Counted from the first letter of the stretch, positions 37,901 through 45,968 are shown. The stretch is 64,000 nucleotides of DNA from Dromiciops gliroides (GCF_019393635.1 NC_057864.1:477666617-477730616), one strand, 5' to 3'. A program made the numbers and translations. The notes: a model not told the origin generated them from the sequence alone.

Positions 37901-40900
37901 CTTCCTTCCTTCCTTCCTTCCTTCCTTCCTTCCTTCCTCCTTTCCTGCCTCCCTCCCTGCCTCCCTCCCTTCCTCCCTCCTTTCCTCTTTCTTTCCTTCC
38001 TTCCTTCCTTCCTAGTTGAAGAAAGCAGGTTTACTTAATTATAAGATAAAAAAGATATTCAACAAGGATAGTCTAGCACTTGGGTTGGATAGCGTTATCC
38101 CCCTCCCTCCTCACTCTCTGTCTGTCTCTCTCTGTCTCTCTGTCTTTCTCTGTCTGTCTGTCTGTCTGTCTGTTTGCTTTCTTCTCTCTTTTTAATTAAA
38201 ATTTTATTTTTGGAAGAGTATTACACCACACCTTCCGAAGGACAGCAGGGCTACTAGGGGCTGGCCACAGCCCAACCAGCCCTTTGTCTCTACAGCTGCG
38301 GCAACAAGACGGATCCTGGGTGGTCTGTGGAGCAAAAGCGCCCTCTTGTGGTAGAGACCTGTGGGCTGCAGGTTTCATTCTCAGGGATGGGAAAAGAAGA
38401 GGGGAGCAGGGCGGGGCACGGAGTGGGAGATTTTCTTCCATCACTGCTTCTTTCGATCCCTAGGATGATAGGACAGAAGGGATGATAAAGGAGCAGCAGG
38501 GTCCTGAGCCCTGGCCTGCCTGCTGGCATGGATTAGATGTAGGGGGTCTTCTTCCAACCCTCCACTGTCTGCAGGAGGGCCCCTCCCTAGGACTAGACTC
38601 TCCTTTCCCCAAAGAATGTGTCTGGGAAATATCTCCTCCCCCTACATTTCACAGAAGGTGATGGTCTGTGGAAGTAGCAGAGAGACCTTGTTAAAAACAA
38701 GACTTATGAGGCTGCACCTCCCTACCCTCTTTGAAAACATGGGATGCTATATGTTATACTGGACTTGGTTATGGGCGGTTTAGTTCCACTGAACTGTTCT
38801 TTCCCCCATTAATTTTGTTGTTGTTGTTATAGGTAATGGCTCTGGAGAGGGGGAGGAAGAGGTGGGTATATTGGGAAGTATTGGTGATGTTAAAGAAGAA
38901 ACAAAGCCACTGTTTTGGGATGGGGGGGACAACAAAGCAATCCTGGATTTCACCTTCCTGCTGCCTTCCCTTGGCAGACAAAGCCCTTCCTCCTTGCATC
39001 ACACATGTGAGGGTCAGTGTTTGGTCTCCCTCTCAGCAGTGGTGGCATTCTAAGCCTGACCCCTGTCCAGCCAATGAGAGGAATGAGAGGTTTTATGGCA
39101 CTGGGGAGAGGACCTGGGGAGCTGCCACTGATTTCAGTAACTGCAAAGTTTCAAAGTTCTCAAACCACTTTGCCCCAGAACAAGATGGAAGGTTGGCACT
39201 ACAGCTTTTATTTATTTATTTTTTTGGTAGTCCACGCCTCCTGGGCGTGAGGAAATTCACTTGACTAAGACAAAAGCAGTGAATGCCCTGCAAATCTTCG
39301 AGAATTTAATGGGCGCTATGAAAGCCTTATTAAGGGACTTGGCCAGAATCACAGAGGCAGTGGGATTTGAATCCAGGGTCTTACTGGCTCAGAGACCAGC
39401 TGGTTCTTCACTATTCATCAGCTGCCTCGGTATAACTTTTCTCATTAGAATTTTACATATGAGGAGACTGAGGCCCCCATCCCACAGCTGCTAAGTGACA
39501 GAACAGTGCAGCACATACAATCTACTCTGACATTCTGCTTCTCTGTCATTTAATCTCTCTTGACCTGTTCCCTCGCTTGTAAAATGAAATGGTTAGACTG
39601 GATGACTTGTCTCTTCCAACTCTAAATCTATTCTTCAATGATCCTAAGTTTTCCCCAGTCCCTCCCCTTTCCCTACTCAAATGACCTTGTATTTACCATA
39701 TACCATTTTGAACCTTCACGAATCCACAGGAGAATGTAGGACTCAGGACTTGTCTGAGAATTTGAAGTGTAGGGGCATGGAAGGGCACTAGGTGGTGCCA
39801 CAGTGCTCCGAACTCAGTGCCCCAAGACTCATCTTCCTGGGTTTGAATCCAGACTCAGAAAAGTACTAGTTGTGTGATCCTGAGCAAGTCACTTCACCCT
39901 GTTTGCCTCTGTTTCCTCATCTGTCAAATGAGCTAAAGGAAATGACAAACGACTCCAGTATCTTTGCCAAGAAAACCCCAAATAGGGCCACAAAGAGTCA
40001 GACACACCCTGAAAAACGACTGAACAACAAAAGCATGTGAAGGAGGGATGAATTATTGTGCTTGGTCCTACACGGAGCTAGGAGCAATGAATAAAAGTTT
40101 GGTCAGGAGGCAATACAGTCCAAGGAAAGAACATTGCCTATGGAGTCAGAGGATTGTGATGCTTACTACCTGTGCAATGTTGGCTAGATTGCTGGACCTG
40201 GAGATGACTTCAAATTCTGCCTCAGGTTCTTGCTAGTTAGGTGACCCTAGGCAAGTCTCCTTTGCCTCAGTTTTCTCATCTGTAGAATGGGATAACAATA
40301 GCCCCTCCCTCCCAGGGTTGTTGTGAAGATAATAAGAGAATATATATTTTTAAATGCTATGTCAATGCTGACCATTATGGTGAGCCTCAATTTCTTCCTC
40401 TATAAAAGGAAGGGGTGGAAGTCGATGGTCTCCTAAGGTCCCTTCCAGCTTTAGATCTGTAATAGCAATAAGTGAATATAGGGAAGGCCGTCTGAACAGC
40501 CAGTGCCCTGCAAAGAACAGAATGCCTCATGGTATGATGACAGGGAGTAAAGGTCTTGAGATCAGGATTGAACTCACGAAGATGAGTCTTCCTGATTCCA
40601 GGTGTGGCACTCTATCCACTGAGCCACCAAAGAACCTCTGCTGTATATAAATATACCATATCTATAAGTGTCTTGTATAAAAATATATTTTATGCGTTTG
40701 TATATTCACACACCAACTCAATTGGAGATTGTTTGACTCCATTTGTAAATCAGCTGTGATCCAATACTTGCCACAGCTGGGTCTCAACTGCAAGTGGGGA
40801 CATGGTGGAGTGGCTCACCCCAATGGCAGGAAGAGAAAGGCCAGGACAGGTAGGAGGATGGGACAGATGGTATTCCTCTCTTCTGGTCTCCTCCTTCTGC

Positions 40901-40931
40901 TTGTCTGAACTGGGCAGGGACCAATTCTCAT
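20132..40931 (-). CDS. SSC4D: SSC4D: secreted scavenger receptor with four SRCR group B domains (10 coding exons)
   Basis: The frame joins complement(20132..20448, 22479..22568, 23860..24171, 24353..24418, 27258..27338, 30164..30478, 31579..31653, 33026..33331, 33906..33937, 40819..40931): 1707 nt, 568 residues plus TGA. All nine introns are GT-AG. Residues 1-37 form a basic stretch (RRRR at 12-15) then a hydrophobic segment at about 22-37, fitting a signal peptide. SRCR domains lie at about 50-150, 179-279, 332-432 and 466-565. Each has eight cysteines (group B pattern), a CDD-W motif and an HNC motif. Linkers are 27-50 residues, rich in Thr, Ser and Pro, and probably O-glycosylated. NGS sequons occur in domains 1, 3 and 4. 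Human SSC4D, as I recall it, is 575 residues with four SRCR domains and almost no tail, so length and layout agree. The family is soluble and extracellular and its ligands are poorly known. CD163-type and SSC5D proteins are excluded by domain number and the missing long tail. Confidence 0.87.
20459..20674. repeat. (GGA)n purine tract directly upstream of the last SSC4D exon
   Basis: An almost uninterrupted run of GGA, GAGGA and GGGA units. On the transcript strand it is (TCC)n and ends about 10 nt before the exon 10 acceptor. Confidence 0.96.
21203..21397 (+). mobile_element. Marsupial SINE with (AAAG)n tail
   Basis: The SINE body runs to about 21340 and its tail has become a 54-bp (AAAG)n microsatellite. 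AGGCTTTGGG repeats on both sides as a target duplication. Confidence 0.9.
21604..21842 (+). mobile_element. Long-form marsupial SINE
   Basis: Head GGTGCAGTGGATAGAGTGCC, extended part GAGCTGGAGAAGGAAACGGC with an internal A-run, ends GACTGAAACAACTGAACA. Confidence 0.82.
21906..21933. repeat. (CT)n microsatellite
   Basis: About 13 CT units followed by a T-run. Confidence 0.93.
21969..22106 (-). mobile_element. Marsupial SINE, antisense
   Basis: T-rich tail then GTGAGGCAATTGGGGTTAAG through CGCCACCTAGCTACCCC. Lies in the intron before the last SSC4D exon, sense to the gene. Confidence 0.9.
22479..22568 (-). CDS. SSC4D: SSC4D coding exon 9: linker between SRCR3 and SRCR4
   Basis: A 90-nt phase 1-1 exon encodes 30 residues including PGTEEPGQQ and PETTTKVV. 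It is acidic then Thr/Pro-rich. The acceptor is CTCTCTCTTACAG|AGCC, next to a short CT run, and the donor is GATG|GTAAGTGG. The frame joins ICRE upstream and GHLRL downstream. Confidence 0.87.
22685..22880 (-). repeat. CORE-SINE (MIR/MAR-like), antisense
   Basis: GTGTGCCAGGCCCTGTGCTA, CATTGAGGAAACTGAGGCAG, AAGTGATTTGCCCAGG; just upstream (transcript sense) of SSC4D exon 9. Confidence 0.7.
23860..24171 (-). CDS. SSC4D: SSC4D coding exon 8: SRCR domain 3
   Basis: A 312-nt phase 1-1 exon encodes SRCR3, residues about 332-432. It has [10 protein letters not shown] (NGS sequon next to cysteine 1), [28 protein letters not shown] and eight cysteines. The acceptor is TGATCACAG|GTGGC and the donor AGGG|GTAAGTGG. 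The intron before it is only about 180 nt. Confidence 0.96.
24353..24418 (-). CDS. SSC4D: SSC4D coding exon 7: second half of the SRCR2-SRCR3 linker
   Basis: A 66-nt phase 1-1 exon encodes [19 protein letters not shown] and three more residues. The acceptor is TTGTCTTCACAG|TAAC and the donor AAAA|GTAAGTGG. A SINE with a 12-bp target duplication lies only about 31 nt upstream of the acceptor, so the branch point sits in the duplicated target or the SINE tail. Confidence 0.87.
24450..24626 (-). mobile_element. Marsupial SINE close to the SSC4D exon 7 acceptor
   Basis: Bounded by a 12-bp target duplication GAGAAGATTCTG (24627-24638) with its partner at 24438-24449. It is sense to SSC4D and ends about 31 nt before the exon. 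Confidence 0.92.
25255..25520 (+). repeat. MIR-type SINE, nearly full length
   Basis: CAGCTGTGTGACCCTGGGCA, CTCATCTGTAAAGTGGGGAT, GGGTTGTTATGAGGATCCAA and TAGCACAATGCCTGGTATAT. Lies in SSC4D intron 6 (between coding exons 6 and 7). Confidence 0.75.
26122..26265 (+). mobile_element. Marsupial SINE, diverged
   Basis: Head GGCAGCCGAATGGCACACTG, tail AAAACAAAAACAAAAACAAA; several substitutions and a small deletion. Confidence 0.8.
26656..26885 (-). mobile_element. Marsupial SINE with (TTTC)n tail, antisense
   Basis: SINE body 26753-26885; its tail is the (TTTC)n block at 26661-26750. The 15-bp target duplication AGCCCAAATGATCTT (26641-26655 and 26886-26900) brackets both, so the microsatellite grew from the tail. 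Confidence 0.93.
27258..27338 (-). CDS. SSC4D: SSC4D coding exon 6: first half of the SRCR2-SRCR3 linker
   Basis: An 81-nt phase 1-1 exon encodes 27 residues rich in Ser, Thr and Pro ([12 protein letters not shown] then KVRLTEPAT). The acceptor is TTCTTTTTACAG|GACG and the donor ACAG|GTAAGG, close to consensus. The frame is kept at both junctions. Confidence 0.87.
27451..27768 (-). mobile_element. 318-bp composite SINE with a distinct 3' half
   Basis: An 11-bp target duplication TTATCCATGTT flanks it (27440-27450, 27769-27779). Read on the minus strand, the first ~125 bp is the tRNA-like SINE. The rest is a different conserved body containing GATGTCATGGTCCTCTTCC and ending in ACAAACAACAATAA. 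It lies in intron 5 of SSC4D (between coding exons 5 and 6), sense to the gene. Confidence 0.85.
29630..29810 (-). repeat. MIR-like element, antisense
   Basis: TTTTACAGATGAGCAAACTG, TAAGTGACTTGTCCAGAGTC and CCCAGGTCTTCCTGATTC. Confidence 0.65.
29927..30085 (-). mobile_element. Marsupial SINE, antisense
   Basis: A 17-bp target duplication CAATAGAATRCATTCTC with one mismatch (29910-29926, 30086-30102). Starts about 80 nt after the SSC4D exon 5 donor. Confidence 0.92.
30164..30478 (-). CDS. SSC4D: SSC4D coding exon 5: SRCR domain 2
   Basis: A 315-nt phase 1-1 exon encodes SRCR2, residues about 179-279. It carries SIRLVRG, CDDDWG, LLDNVHC and [10 protein letters not shown], with eight cysteines. 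The acceptor is CCATTCCCAG|GTGATGG and the donor TCAG|GTACTGG. HHEDAG is a conserved closing segment of group B SRCR domains. Confidence 0.96.
31252..31521. repeat. (GGAA)n tract in SSC4D intron 4
   Basis: About 270 bp of GGAA with GGGA interruptions in the first part. It reads (TTCC)n on the transcript strand and starts about 55 nt past the exon 4 donor. Confidence 0.97.
31579..31653 (-). CDS. SSC4D: SSC4D coding exon 4: linker between SRCR1 and SRCR2
   Basis: A 75-nt phase 1-1 exon adds 25 codons containing a run of Thr (RAPTTITL). The acceptor is CCCTTCTCAG|AT and the donor ATAG|GTAGGTGG. It joins in frame to both neighbours (GAT at the 5' junction, GGT at the 3' junction). About 50 nt past its donor the intron enters a roughly 270-nt (TTCC)n tract. 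Confidence 0.88.
31911..32130. repeat. (GT)n followed by degenerate AGAGAC repeat
   Basis: GT at 31911-31940, then AGAGACAGAG-like units to about 32130; SSC4D intron 3. Confidence 0.9.
33026..33331 (-). CDS. SSC4D: SSC4D coding exon 3: SRCR domain 1
   Basis: A 306-nt phase 1-1 exon encodes one complete SRCR domain, residues 50-150. It opens with VRLVGG, contains the CDDDWD motif and an NGS glycosylation sequon, and has eight cysteines in group B spacing. The acceptor is CTGCCCCCAG|AG and the donor GATG|GTGAGAG. The first cysteine sits about 10 residues in, as usual for the family. Confidence 0.96.
33906..33937 (-). CDS. SSC4D: SSC4D coding exon 2: short pre-SRCR linker
   Basis: A 32-nt micro-exon encodes about ten residues ([10 protein letters not shown]) between the signal peptide and SRCR1. 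The acceptor region reads TTTCAGGCAG, with two AGs four bases apart. Only the distal one (exon start 33937) keeps exon 1 in frame with SRCR1. The donor is CCAG|GTAGG at 33905. It ends in phase 1 and supplies the G of Glu49. Confidence 0.78.
34070..34640 (+). mobile_element. L2 (LINE-2) fragment
   Basis: Contains the L2-typical segment around TGGATTATTGCAACAACCTC and CAGTGGCTCCCCACTTCC, corresponding to the end of ORF2 and the 3' region. Degraded; lies in SSC4D intron 1. Confidence 0.65.
34868..35065 (+). mobile_element. Long-form marsupial SINE, 5'-truncated
   Basis: Starts at AGAGGTGGCACAGTGGATAA, extended part AATGGGCTGGAGAAGGAGTC, ends ACTGAACGATAACAACT. Confidence 0.8.
36600..37345 (-). 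repeat. Cluster of four old MIR-like fragments, antisense
   Basis: Repeated GAAACTGAG/GAAATTGAG motifs at about 36683, 37087 and 37239, plus a degraded one near 37003, each followed by a GGTCACACA-like site. In SSC4D intron 1. Confidence 0.55.
37848..38012. repeat. (TTCC)n tract in SSC4D intron 1
   Basis: About 23 clean units, then CTCCCTGCC variants, then four or five more clean units. Confidence 0.96.
38110..38180. repeat. (TCTG)n-like repeat
   Basis: Mixed TCTC and TCTG units. Confidence 0.9.
39780..40030 (+). mobile_element. Long-form marsupial SINE
   Basis: Head GGGCACTAGGTGGTGCCACA, then CAAACGACTCCAGTATCTTT and ACCCCAAATAGGGCC, ends GACTGAACAACAAAA. Confidence 0.82.
40819..40931 (-). 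CDS. SSC4D: SSC4D coding exon 1: start codon and signal peptide
   Basis: The ATG is at 40931-40929 with G at -3. The frame stays open through a basic region and a Leu/Phe/Pro-rich hydrophobic core to a donor GGGTGAGC at 40818. It ends in phase 2 (two bases of the Gly38 codon). An in-frame TGA at 40964-40962 limits upstream extension. With this start, SRCR1 begins at residue 50. I recall about residue 56 in human, whose N-terminus I remember as six residues longer, so the match is exact. This is the least certain exon because it rests on frame, a signal-peptide-like core and a donor, not on a conserved domain. Confidence 0.72.
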
Positions 40932-41003
40932 TTCTGCTCTTCTTTTGGATTTGGAGGGTCTTCAGATGGTCTCTCCGGGGAGTGGAGGTCACAGCTGGAA
41001 CAT
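40932..41003 (-). other. SSC4D: Putative 5' UTR part of the SSC4D first coding exon
   Basis: A splice-acceptor-like CTGACTTCCAG ends at 41004 on the minus strand, and an in-frame stop at 40964-40962 lies between it and the ATG. If the acceptor is used, one or more non-coding exons lie further upstream. None was identified with confidence. Confidence 0.4.
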
Positions 41004-41251
41004 CTGGAAGTCAGGATCAGGGCCTTGGTGGGGGTCCAAGCTAACCAGGGGAGGACAGGGAAGGAAGAGTCATTGCCTGCCAGTGACCAATCTTCCCAGG
41101 TCCCCAGCCCCAGCCCTGTCCAAGTACCTTCCCCCACCCCACTGCCATTGCCTTCTATTTGTATGTAATTTTTTTCATGTTGTCTTACCCATTAGAATGT
41201 GATATCCTGGAGGGCAGGGACCATATTTCTGCCTTCATTTTTCTACTGGCT

Positions 41252-41400
41252 AGGGCAGCTAGGTGGCGCAGTGGATAAAACACTGGCCCTGGATTCAGGA
41301 GGACCTGAGTTCAAATTTGACCTCAGACACTTGACACTTACTAGCTGTGTGACCCTGGGCAAGTCACTTAACCCTCATCACTCCGCAAAAAAAAATCTAA
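41252..41400 (+). mobile_element. Marsupial SINE
   Basis: A perfect 16-bp target duplication CATTTTTCTACTGGCT at 41236-41251 and 41401-41416. Confidence 0.95.
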
Positions 41401-41775
41401 CATTTTTCTACTGGCTGTTCTCCCTCCTCATCTTTAAATGTCTCAGCTAAAACCTCACATTTTGTAACAAAACTTTCCCAGTCCCCCAAGATGCTAATGC
41501 CATCCTTCTGAGATTCCTCCCCATTTATCCAGTATATATCTTGTTTGTAAGGCACTGAGGTGGCACAGTGGGTAGAGCGCTGGACCTAGAGCCAGGGAGA
41601 CATTTTTCTGAATTCAAATCTGACCTCTGACACTAGCCATGTGACCCTGGGCCAGTCACTTCACCTTGTTTGCCTCAGTTTCCTCATCTCTCAAATGAGT
41701 CAGAGAAGGAAATGGCCAACCCCTCCAGTGTCTCTACCAAGAAGACCCCAAAGGGGTCATAAAGAGTCAAACATG

Positions 41776-41917
41776 GGGCAGCTAGGTGGCACAGTGGATA
41801 AAGCACTGGCCCTGGATTGGGGAGGACCTGAGTTCAAATCTGTCCTCAGACACTTGACACTTACTAGCTGTGTGACCCTGGGCAAGTCACTTAACCTTCA
41901 TTGCCCTGCAGAGAGAG

Positions 41918-41974
<57 letters not shown>
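41776..41974 (+). mobile_element. Marsupial SINE nested in another SINE, with (GA)n tail
   Basis: Body 41776-41908, tail expanded to (GA)n. The target duplication GAGTCARACATG (41764-41775, 41975-41986) has one mismatch. Confidence 0.88.

Positions 41975-41977
<3 letters not shown>
41909..41977. repeat. (GA)n microsatellite
   Basis: Tail of the nested SINE at 41776. Confidence 0.96.
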
Positions 41978-41982
<5 letters not shown>

Positions 41983-42112
41983 CATGACTGAAAAATGACT
42001 GGCTACCATCTTGTTGCTATGTAGTTGTTTGTGTATCATCTCCCCTCACTATATGGTGAGTACCTTGAGAGGTACTCTGTATATTCCCAGGACCAAGGAC
42101 AGTGCCTGGTAC

Positions 42113-42345
42113 ATTTGTTGTTCAGTCAAGTCTGACTCTCTGTGACCCCATTTGGGGTTTTCTTGGCAGAGATTCTGGAGTGGTTTTTTGCCATATATAT
42201 CCCTCTCCAGCTCATTTAACAGATGAGGAAACTGAGGCCAACAGAGTGAAGTGACTTGCCCAGGATCATATGGCTAGTTAAGTGTCTGAGATCAAATTTG
42301 AACTCAGGTCTTCCCGACTCAAGACCCTGCACACTATCCACTGAG
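42113..42345 (-). mobile_element. Long-form marsupial SINE, antisense
   Basis: Starts GTTGTTCAGTCAAGTCTGAC, then CATTTGGGGTTTTCTTGGCA, and ends in the tRNA-like half. Confidence 0.82.
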
Positions 42346-42399
42346 CCCCCTAAGCTTTACCTTGCCTGATACTAGTAGGCACTTAATAAATGGCTGCTG

Positions 42400-42610
42400 C
42401 CTCATTCATTCTTCTTTGGTCTGTTTTCCTGACTCGCCCTGATTCCTTCATCTCCCCCTCCCTACTTCAAGCTTCTCCAACTTCCTTTAATGTTTTCTCT
42501 CCCTTCATTGGAATGGAAGTTCCTTGAGGGCAGGAACTATCTATCTGTGTTTGTCTTCCCAGGGTGAAACACAGTGCTTGGCACACAGTAAGTGCTTAAT
42601 AAATGTTTGT
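42400..42610 (+). mobile_element. L2 3' end
   Basis: Shows the characteristic L2 tail: TTCCTTGAGGGCAGGAAC, GTGCTTGGCACACAGTAAG and TGCTTAATAAATGTTTG. Confidence 0.65.
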
Positions 42611-43134
42611 GGACTAACTGACTGTTAGAGCCATCAGGCCCTTGGGCAGGAACAGAAAAGGGAGGGTCCATTGTGTCCTATTCTTCCGGAAAGAGGATAT
42701 TTTTCTCCTAGAGCTGACTGGATGTGTGTCCTTTGCCTCAGGTCCCTGCTGCTGCCTCCTCCTGGGGAAATAGTCCATGGAGCAGTCTCCCCCCCCCCCA
42801 ACTTCCCCTGGCACAGTCCAGTCCTACCTCCCCCCTCCCCCAGGACCATCTAGATGAGAACTGGTAAATAAATCCTGTTCAGCTATTGAGGCCTAAAGCC
42901 AGTAGAAAGAAGCTAGATTCCATATAGCAGTTCCTATTGAAATCCTACTGACCCTTCAAGTCCCGGTTCAGATTCTCCCTTCTCCATGCAGCCCTCCCTG
43001 ACTGCAGTAATCTCAGAACTTCCCTCTTTCAGATGGCTGGTTGTCCATGCAAATCATTTGAGCAAAGCAAATACCCAAGGGATGACTGATTAATTGATCT
43101 GGGCCCTTCCCACTATCTGCTGGAATAACCTGCT

Positions 43135-43138
<4 letters not shown>

Positions 43139-43168
<30 letters not shown>
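43139..43168. repeat. (GT)n, left block
   Basis: About 15 units on the left of a SINE. Confidence 0.95.
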
Positions 43169-43169
<1 letters not shown>

Positions 43170-43178
43170 CTAGATCGT

Positions 43179-43327
43179 GGGGTTTTTTTGGTGGGGGCAA
43201 TGAGGGTTTAAGTGACTTGCCCAGGGTCACAGAGCTAGTAAGTGTCAAGTGTCTGAGGCCAGATTTGAACTCAAGTCCTCCTGAATCCAGGGCCGGTGCT
43301 TTATCCACTGCACCACCTAGCTGCCCC
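43179..43327 (-). mobile_element. Marsupial SINE flanked on both sides by (GT)n
   Basis: Antisense full-length copy ending CACCTAGCTGCCCC. (GT)n at 43139-43168 and 43328-43380 border it. Confidence 0.9.

Positions 43328-43380
<53 letters not shown>
43328..43380. repeat. (GT)n, right block
   Basis: About 26 units on the right of the same SINE. Confidence 0.95.
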
Positions 43381-43382
<2 letters not shown>

Positions 43383-44566
43383 GGAAACTTCACTGTCTTT
43401 CCACATTACTTGTTTTGTGGATCTAGGCACATCTCTGGTGGCTGGTCCTTGGGGGGCAGTGATATGCCTGCCAAGGGATGAGAGGATGCCTTCTGAGGTC
43501 CTGCCAAGTACTAGAGTTATGTATGGTTCTGTAAACTTGCCTCCTTTACCATCCTGGAAAAGTCATTCAGACTCTCTGTGCCTCAGTTTCTTCATCTGTA
43601 AAATGGGAGGGTTAGTCCAGCTGGCCTTGAGGACCCTTCTAATTTTATACCTAGGATGCTGCCTGATTATGTCCTGAGCAACCTTAGTGACCTCATTACC
43701 AGCTATAGAATGAGGGGGTTGGATTAAACAACCTCTCAGGAAGACCTCGGTTCTTAAGTCCTGCCTTTGGCCCATCCTGGCTGTGTGATCTTGGGCAAAT
43801 TATGTAACCTTTCTGTGTCACTAAAGGCTATGGAGCAGGTGTCCATTGGTGAGAATTCCTCCTTCAGTACTCCCTACATTCATAAAAGTCGGGATGACAA
43901 TGACAGAAAATCCTTGTTACATCTAATTTATGTTCCGACTGAGCTGGTCCGTTCTTTCTCCCCTAAATCTGCCTACTCACCTCTTTACCTTTGCCTGGGA
44001 TGACCTCATAGAAAAATAGATTTAAAGCTGAAACAGTTCTCTAAGAAGCCATCTGAGTCAAACACCCTTCATCCTTTAATTTTATGGATAAGGAAACTGA
44101 GGCCCAGAGAAATGACTTGCCCAAAGTGATCTGGGTAGTAAGCATCTGATCTAGGATTTTAACCCTGTTCTTCTTACTCTAGAACTATCTCCCCTGTAAC
44201 ATGCTGCCTCCCTCCCTTCCTGTTGAACCCCTTTAAATACTGGCTTAAATGCCACCTTCTCCAGGAAGTCCTCCCTGATGCTCATTCCTGTGGATTTAAA
44301 TCTTTTAACACCCCCCAGCCTTTACACAATGTGTTTTTGTACCTCCCAGAGGTACTTCTCACATCATGCCGTGCTGTATATTAGAGCCCTACAAGACTAC
44401 AAGCTCCCTGAGGACAGGGACAGCACTTAACTGAACTTTGGGTCAGAGGTGTGTTACATGGCATTATCCTGTCAGGGCTATGGACCATCCCTCTTAAGTT
44501 TTCCCTGGTGCCCAGCCCTAGTGCTCTGCCTAAAGTAACACAGGTGTTTGATGAAAGAATGAAGCT

Positions 44567-44750
44567 AGAGAGGCGGCTAGGTGGCACAGTGGATAAAGCA
44601 CTGGCCCTGGATTCAGGAGGACCTGAGTTCAAATATGGCCTCAGACACTTGACATTTATTAGCTGTGTGACCCTGGGCAAGTCACTTAACCCTCATTGCC
44701 CCTCAAAAAAAAAAGAAAAAGAAAGAAAAGAAAGGGAAAAACAAAAGAAA
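44567..44750 (+). mobile_element. Marsupial SINE
   Basis: Target duplication AAGAATGAAGCT (about 44555-44566 and 44751-44762), with a purine-rich A/G tail. Confidence 0.9.
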
Positions 44751-44785
44751 AAGAATGAAGCTGGGAAGAGAATCCTAAGCGTTTC

Positions 44786-45012
44786 TATAGTGCCTACTGT
44801 GTGCCAGGCACTGTGCTAACTGCTTCTCACAAATATTATCTCATTTGATTCTCACAACCCTGGGAGGGAGGTACTATCAATATACCCATTCTATAGCTGA
44901 AGAAATTAAGGCAGACAGAGGTTAAGTGACTTGCCCAGGATCACACAGCAAGTAAGTGTCTAAGGTCAGATTTAAACTTCCAGGACTTCCAGGCACTGCA
45001 CCACCTGGAATG
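44786..45012 (-). repeat. CORE-SINE (MIR/MAR-like), antisense
   Basis: CTGTGTGCCAGGCACTGTGC, CATTTGATTCTCACAACCCT and GACTTGCCCAGGATCACACA. Confidence 0.7.
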
Positions 45013-45029
45013 AATGAGCTATACAAATA

Positions 45030-45062
45030 TATATATGAATGAATGAATGAATGAATGAATGA
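45030..45062. repeat. (TGAA)n short tandem repeat
   Basis: Seven or eight ATGA/TGAA units. Confidence 0.9.
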
Positions 45063-45711
45063 CCCCACCCCTGTGAGAAACAGCTCAAGCCTTTTAGCCC
45101 ATCTCCTGAGCACTATGAGGCTGTATTGGTTGAAATCATAGACCTAGATGCAGAAGGGACGTCAGGACCTCTGCCCTGTATCATTTTATATACGTGCTGA
45201 TGGAGATTAAATGACTCATCCAAGGTCACACAGGCAGTAGGCATCAATGGTGGCCTTCAAACCATCTCCTTTGGCCCCACGACAATACTTTCTCTACTGT
45301 CGCACGGTGCCTCCCACTTGTCTGTGCTGCATTACCATCTGAACACTGGCATCCCCTCCCAGGCTGAGAGAGTTTTATGGGTGTCCAAACCTTCAGTCTG
45401 TGCCACACAGAGCAATGGCCAGGACTAAGACAGAAGCAAAAGTCATGGAATAGGAATAAGATCAGATTTATCCTACTTCCTATTTCTGCCCTTGGGACAA
45501 TACCCAAGAGGAAGCCTAAGGTTCACTGGGGGCTTGCACATCAGGGGCAATCCTTAAAGTGGTCCGTCAAGTGTTTTTGTGTCCTAGTTCCCCTTAGCAG
45601 GCTGGTAAAGCCTGTGGACCACTCCTCAGATCAAAATGTGTGAAAGTGCAAAATTTTGGAGGCTAGGAAAAACAAAGGGTCAGTTTCCCCCCCATCCTAA
45701 TTCATGGAGCA

Positions 45712-45968
45712 GGGCATCTAGGGGGCATATTGGAGAGAGTGCTGGGACTGGAGTCAGGAAGTCTCTTCTTTTTGAGTTCAAATCTGGCTTCAGACGCTTA
45801 CTGGCTGTGTGACCCTGAGCAAGTCACTTAATCTTGTTTGCCTCAGTTTCCTCATCTGTAAGATGAGCTGGAGAAGGAAATGGCAAACCACTTCGGTATC
45901 TTTGCCAAGGAAACCCCAAATGGGGTCATGAAGAGGCAGTCACAGCTGAAATGACTACACAACAGCAA
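45712..45968 (+). mobile_element. Long-form marsupial SINE
   Basis: Head CAGGGCATCTAGGGGGCATA, extended part AAATGGCAAACCACTTCGGT, ACCCCAAATGGGGTCATG, ends ACTACACAACAGCAAAA. Confidence 0.82.

Larger units (their letters stand above)
33942..40818. other. SSC4D intron 1 (about 6.9 kb)
   Basis: It runs from the exon 1 donor to the exon 2 acceptor region and holds an L2 fragment, two long-form SINEs, MIR fragments, and the (TTCC)n and (TCTG)n repeats. A unique block at about 38200-38650 is repeat-free, with no exon I can support. Confidence 0.6.
41549..42004 (+). mobile_element. Long-form marsupial SINE, host of a nested insertion
   Basis: The first part (41549-41775) runs to AAAGAGTCAAACATG. 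The remaining end (GACATGACTGAAAAATGACT) resumes at about 41980 after a second SINE and its GA tail. Confidence 0.82.

Noticed and set aside
37621..38038. Leu/Pro/Ser-rich repeat frames
   Set aside because: Translation of the (TTCC)n microsatellite.
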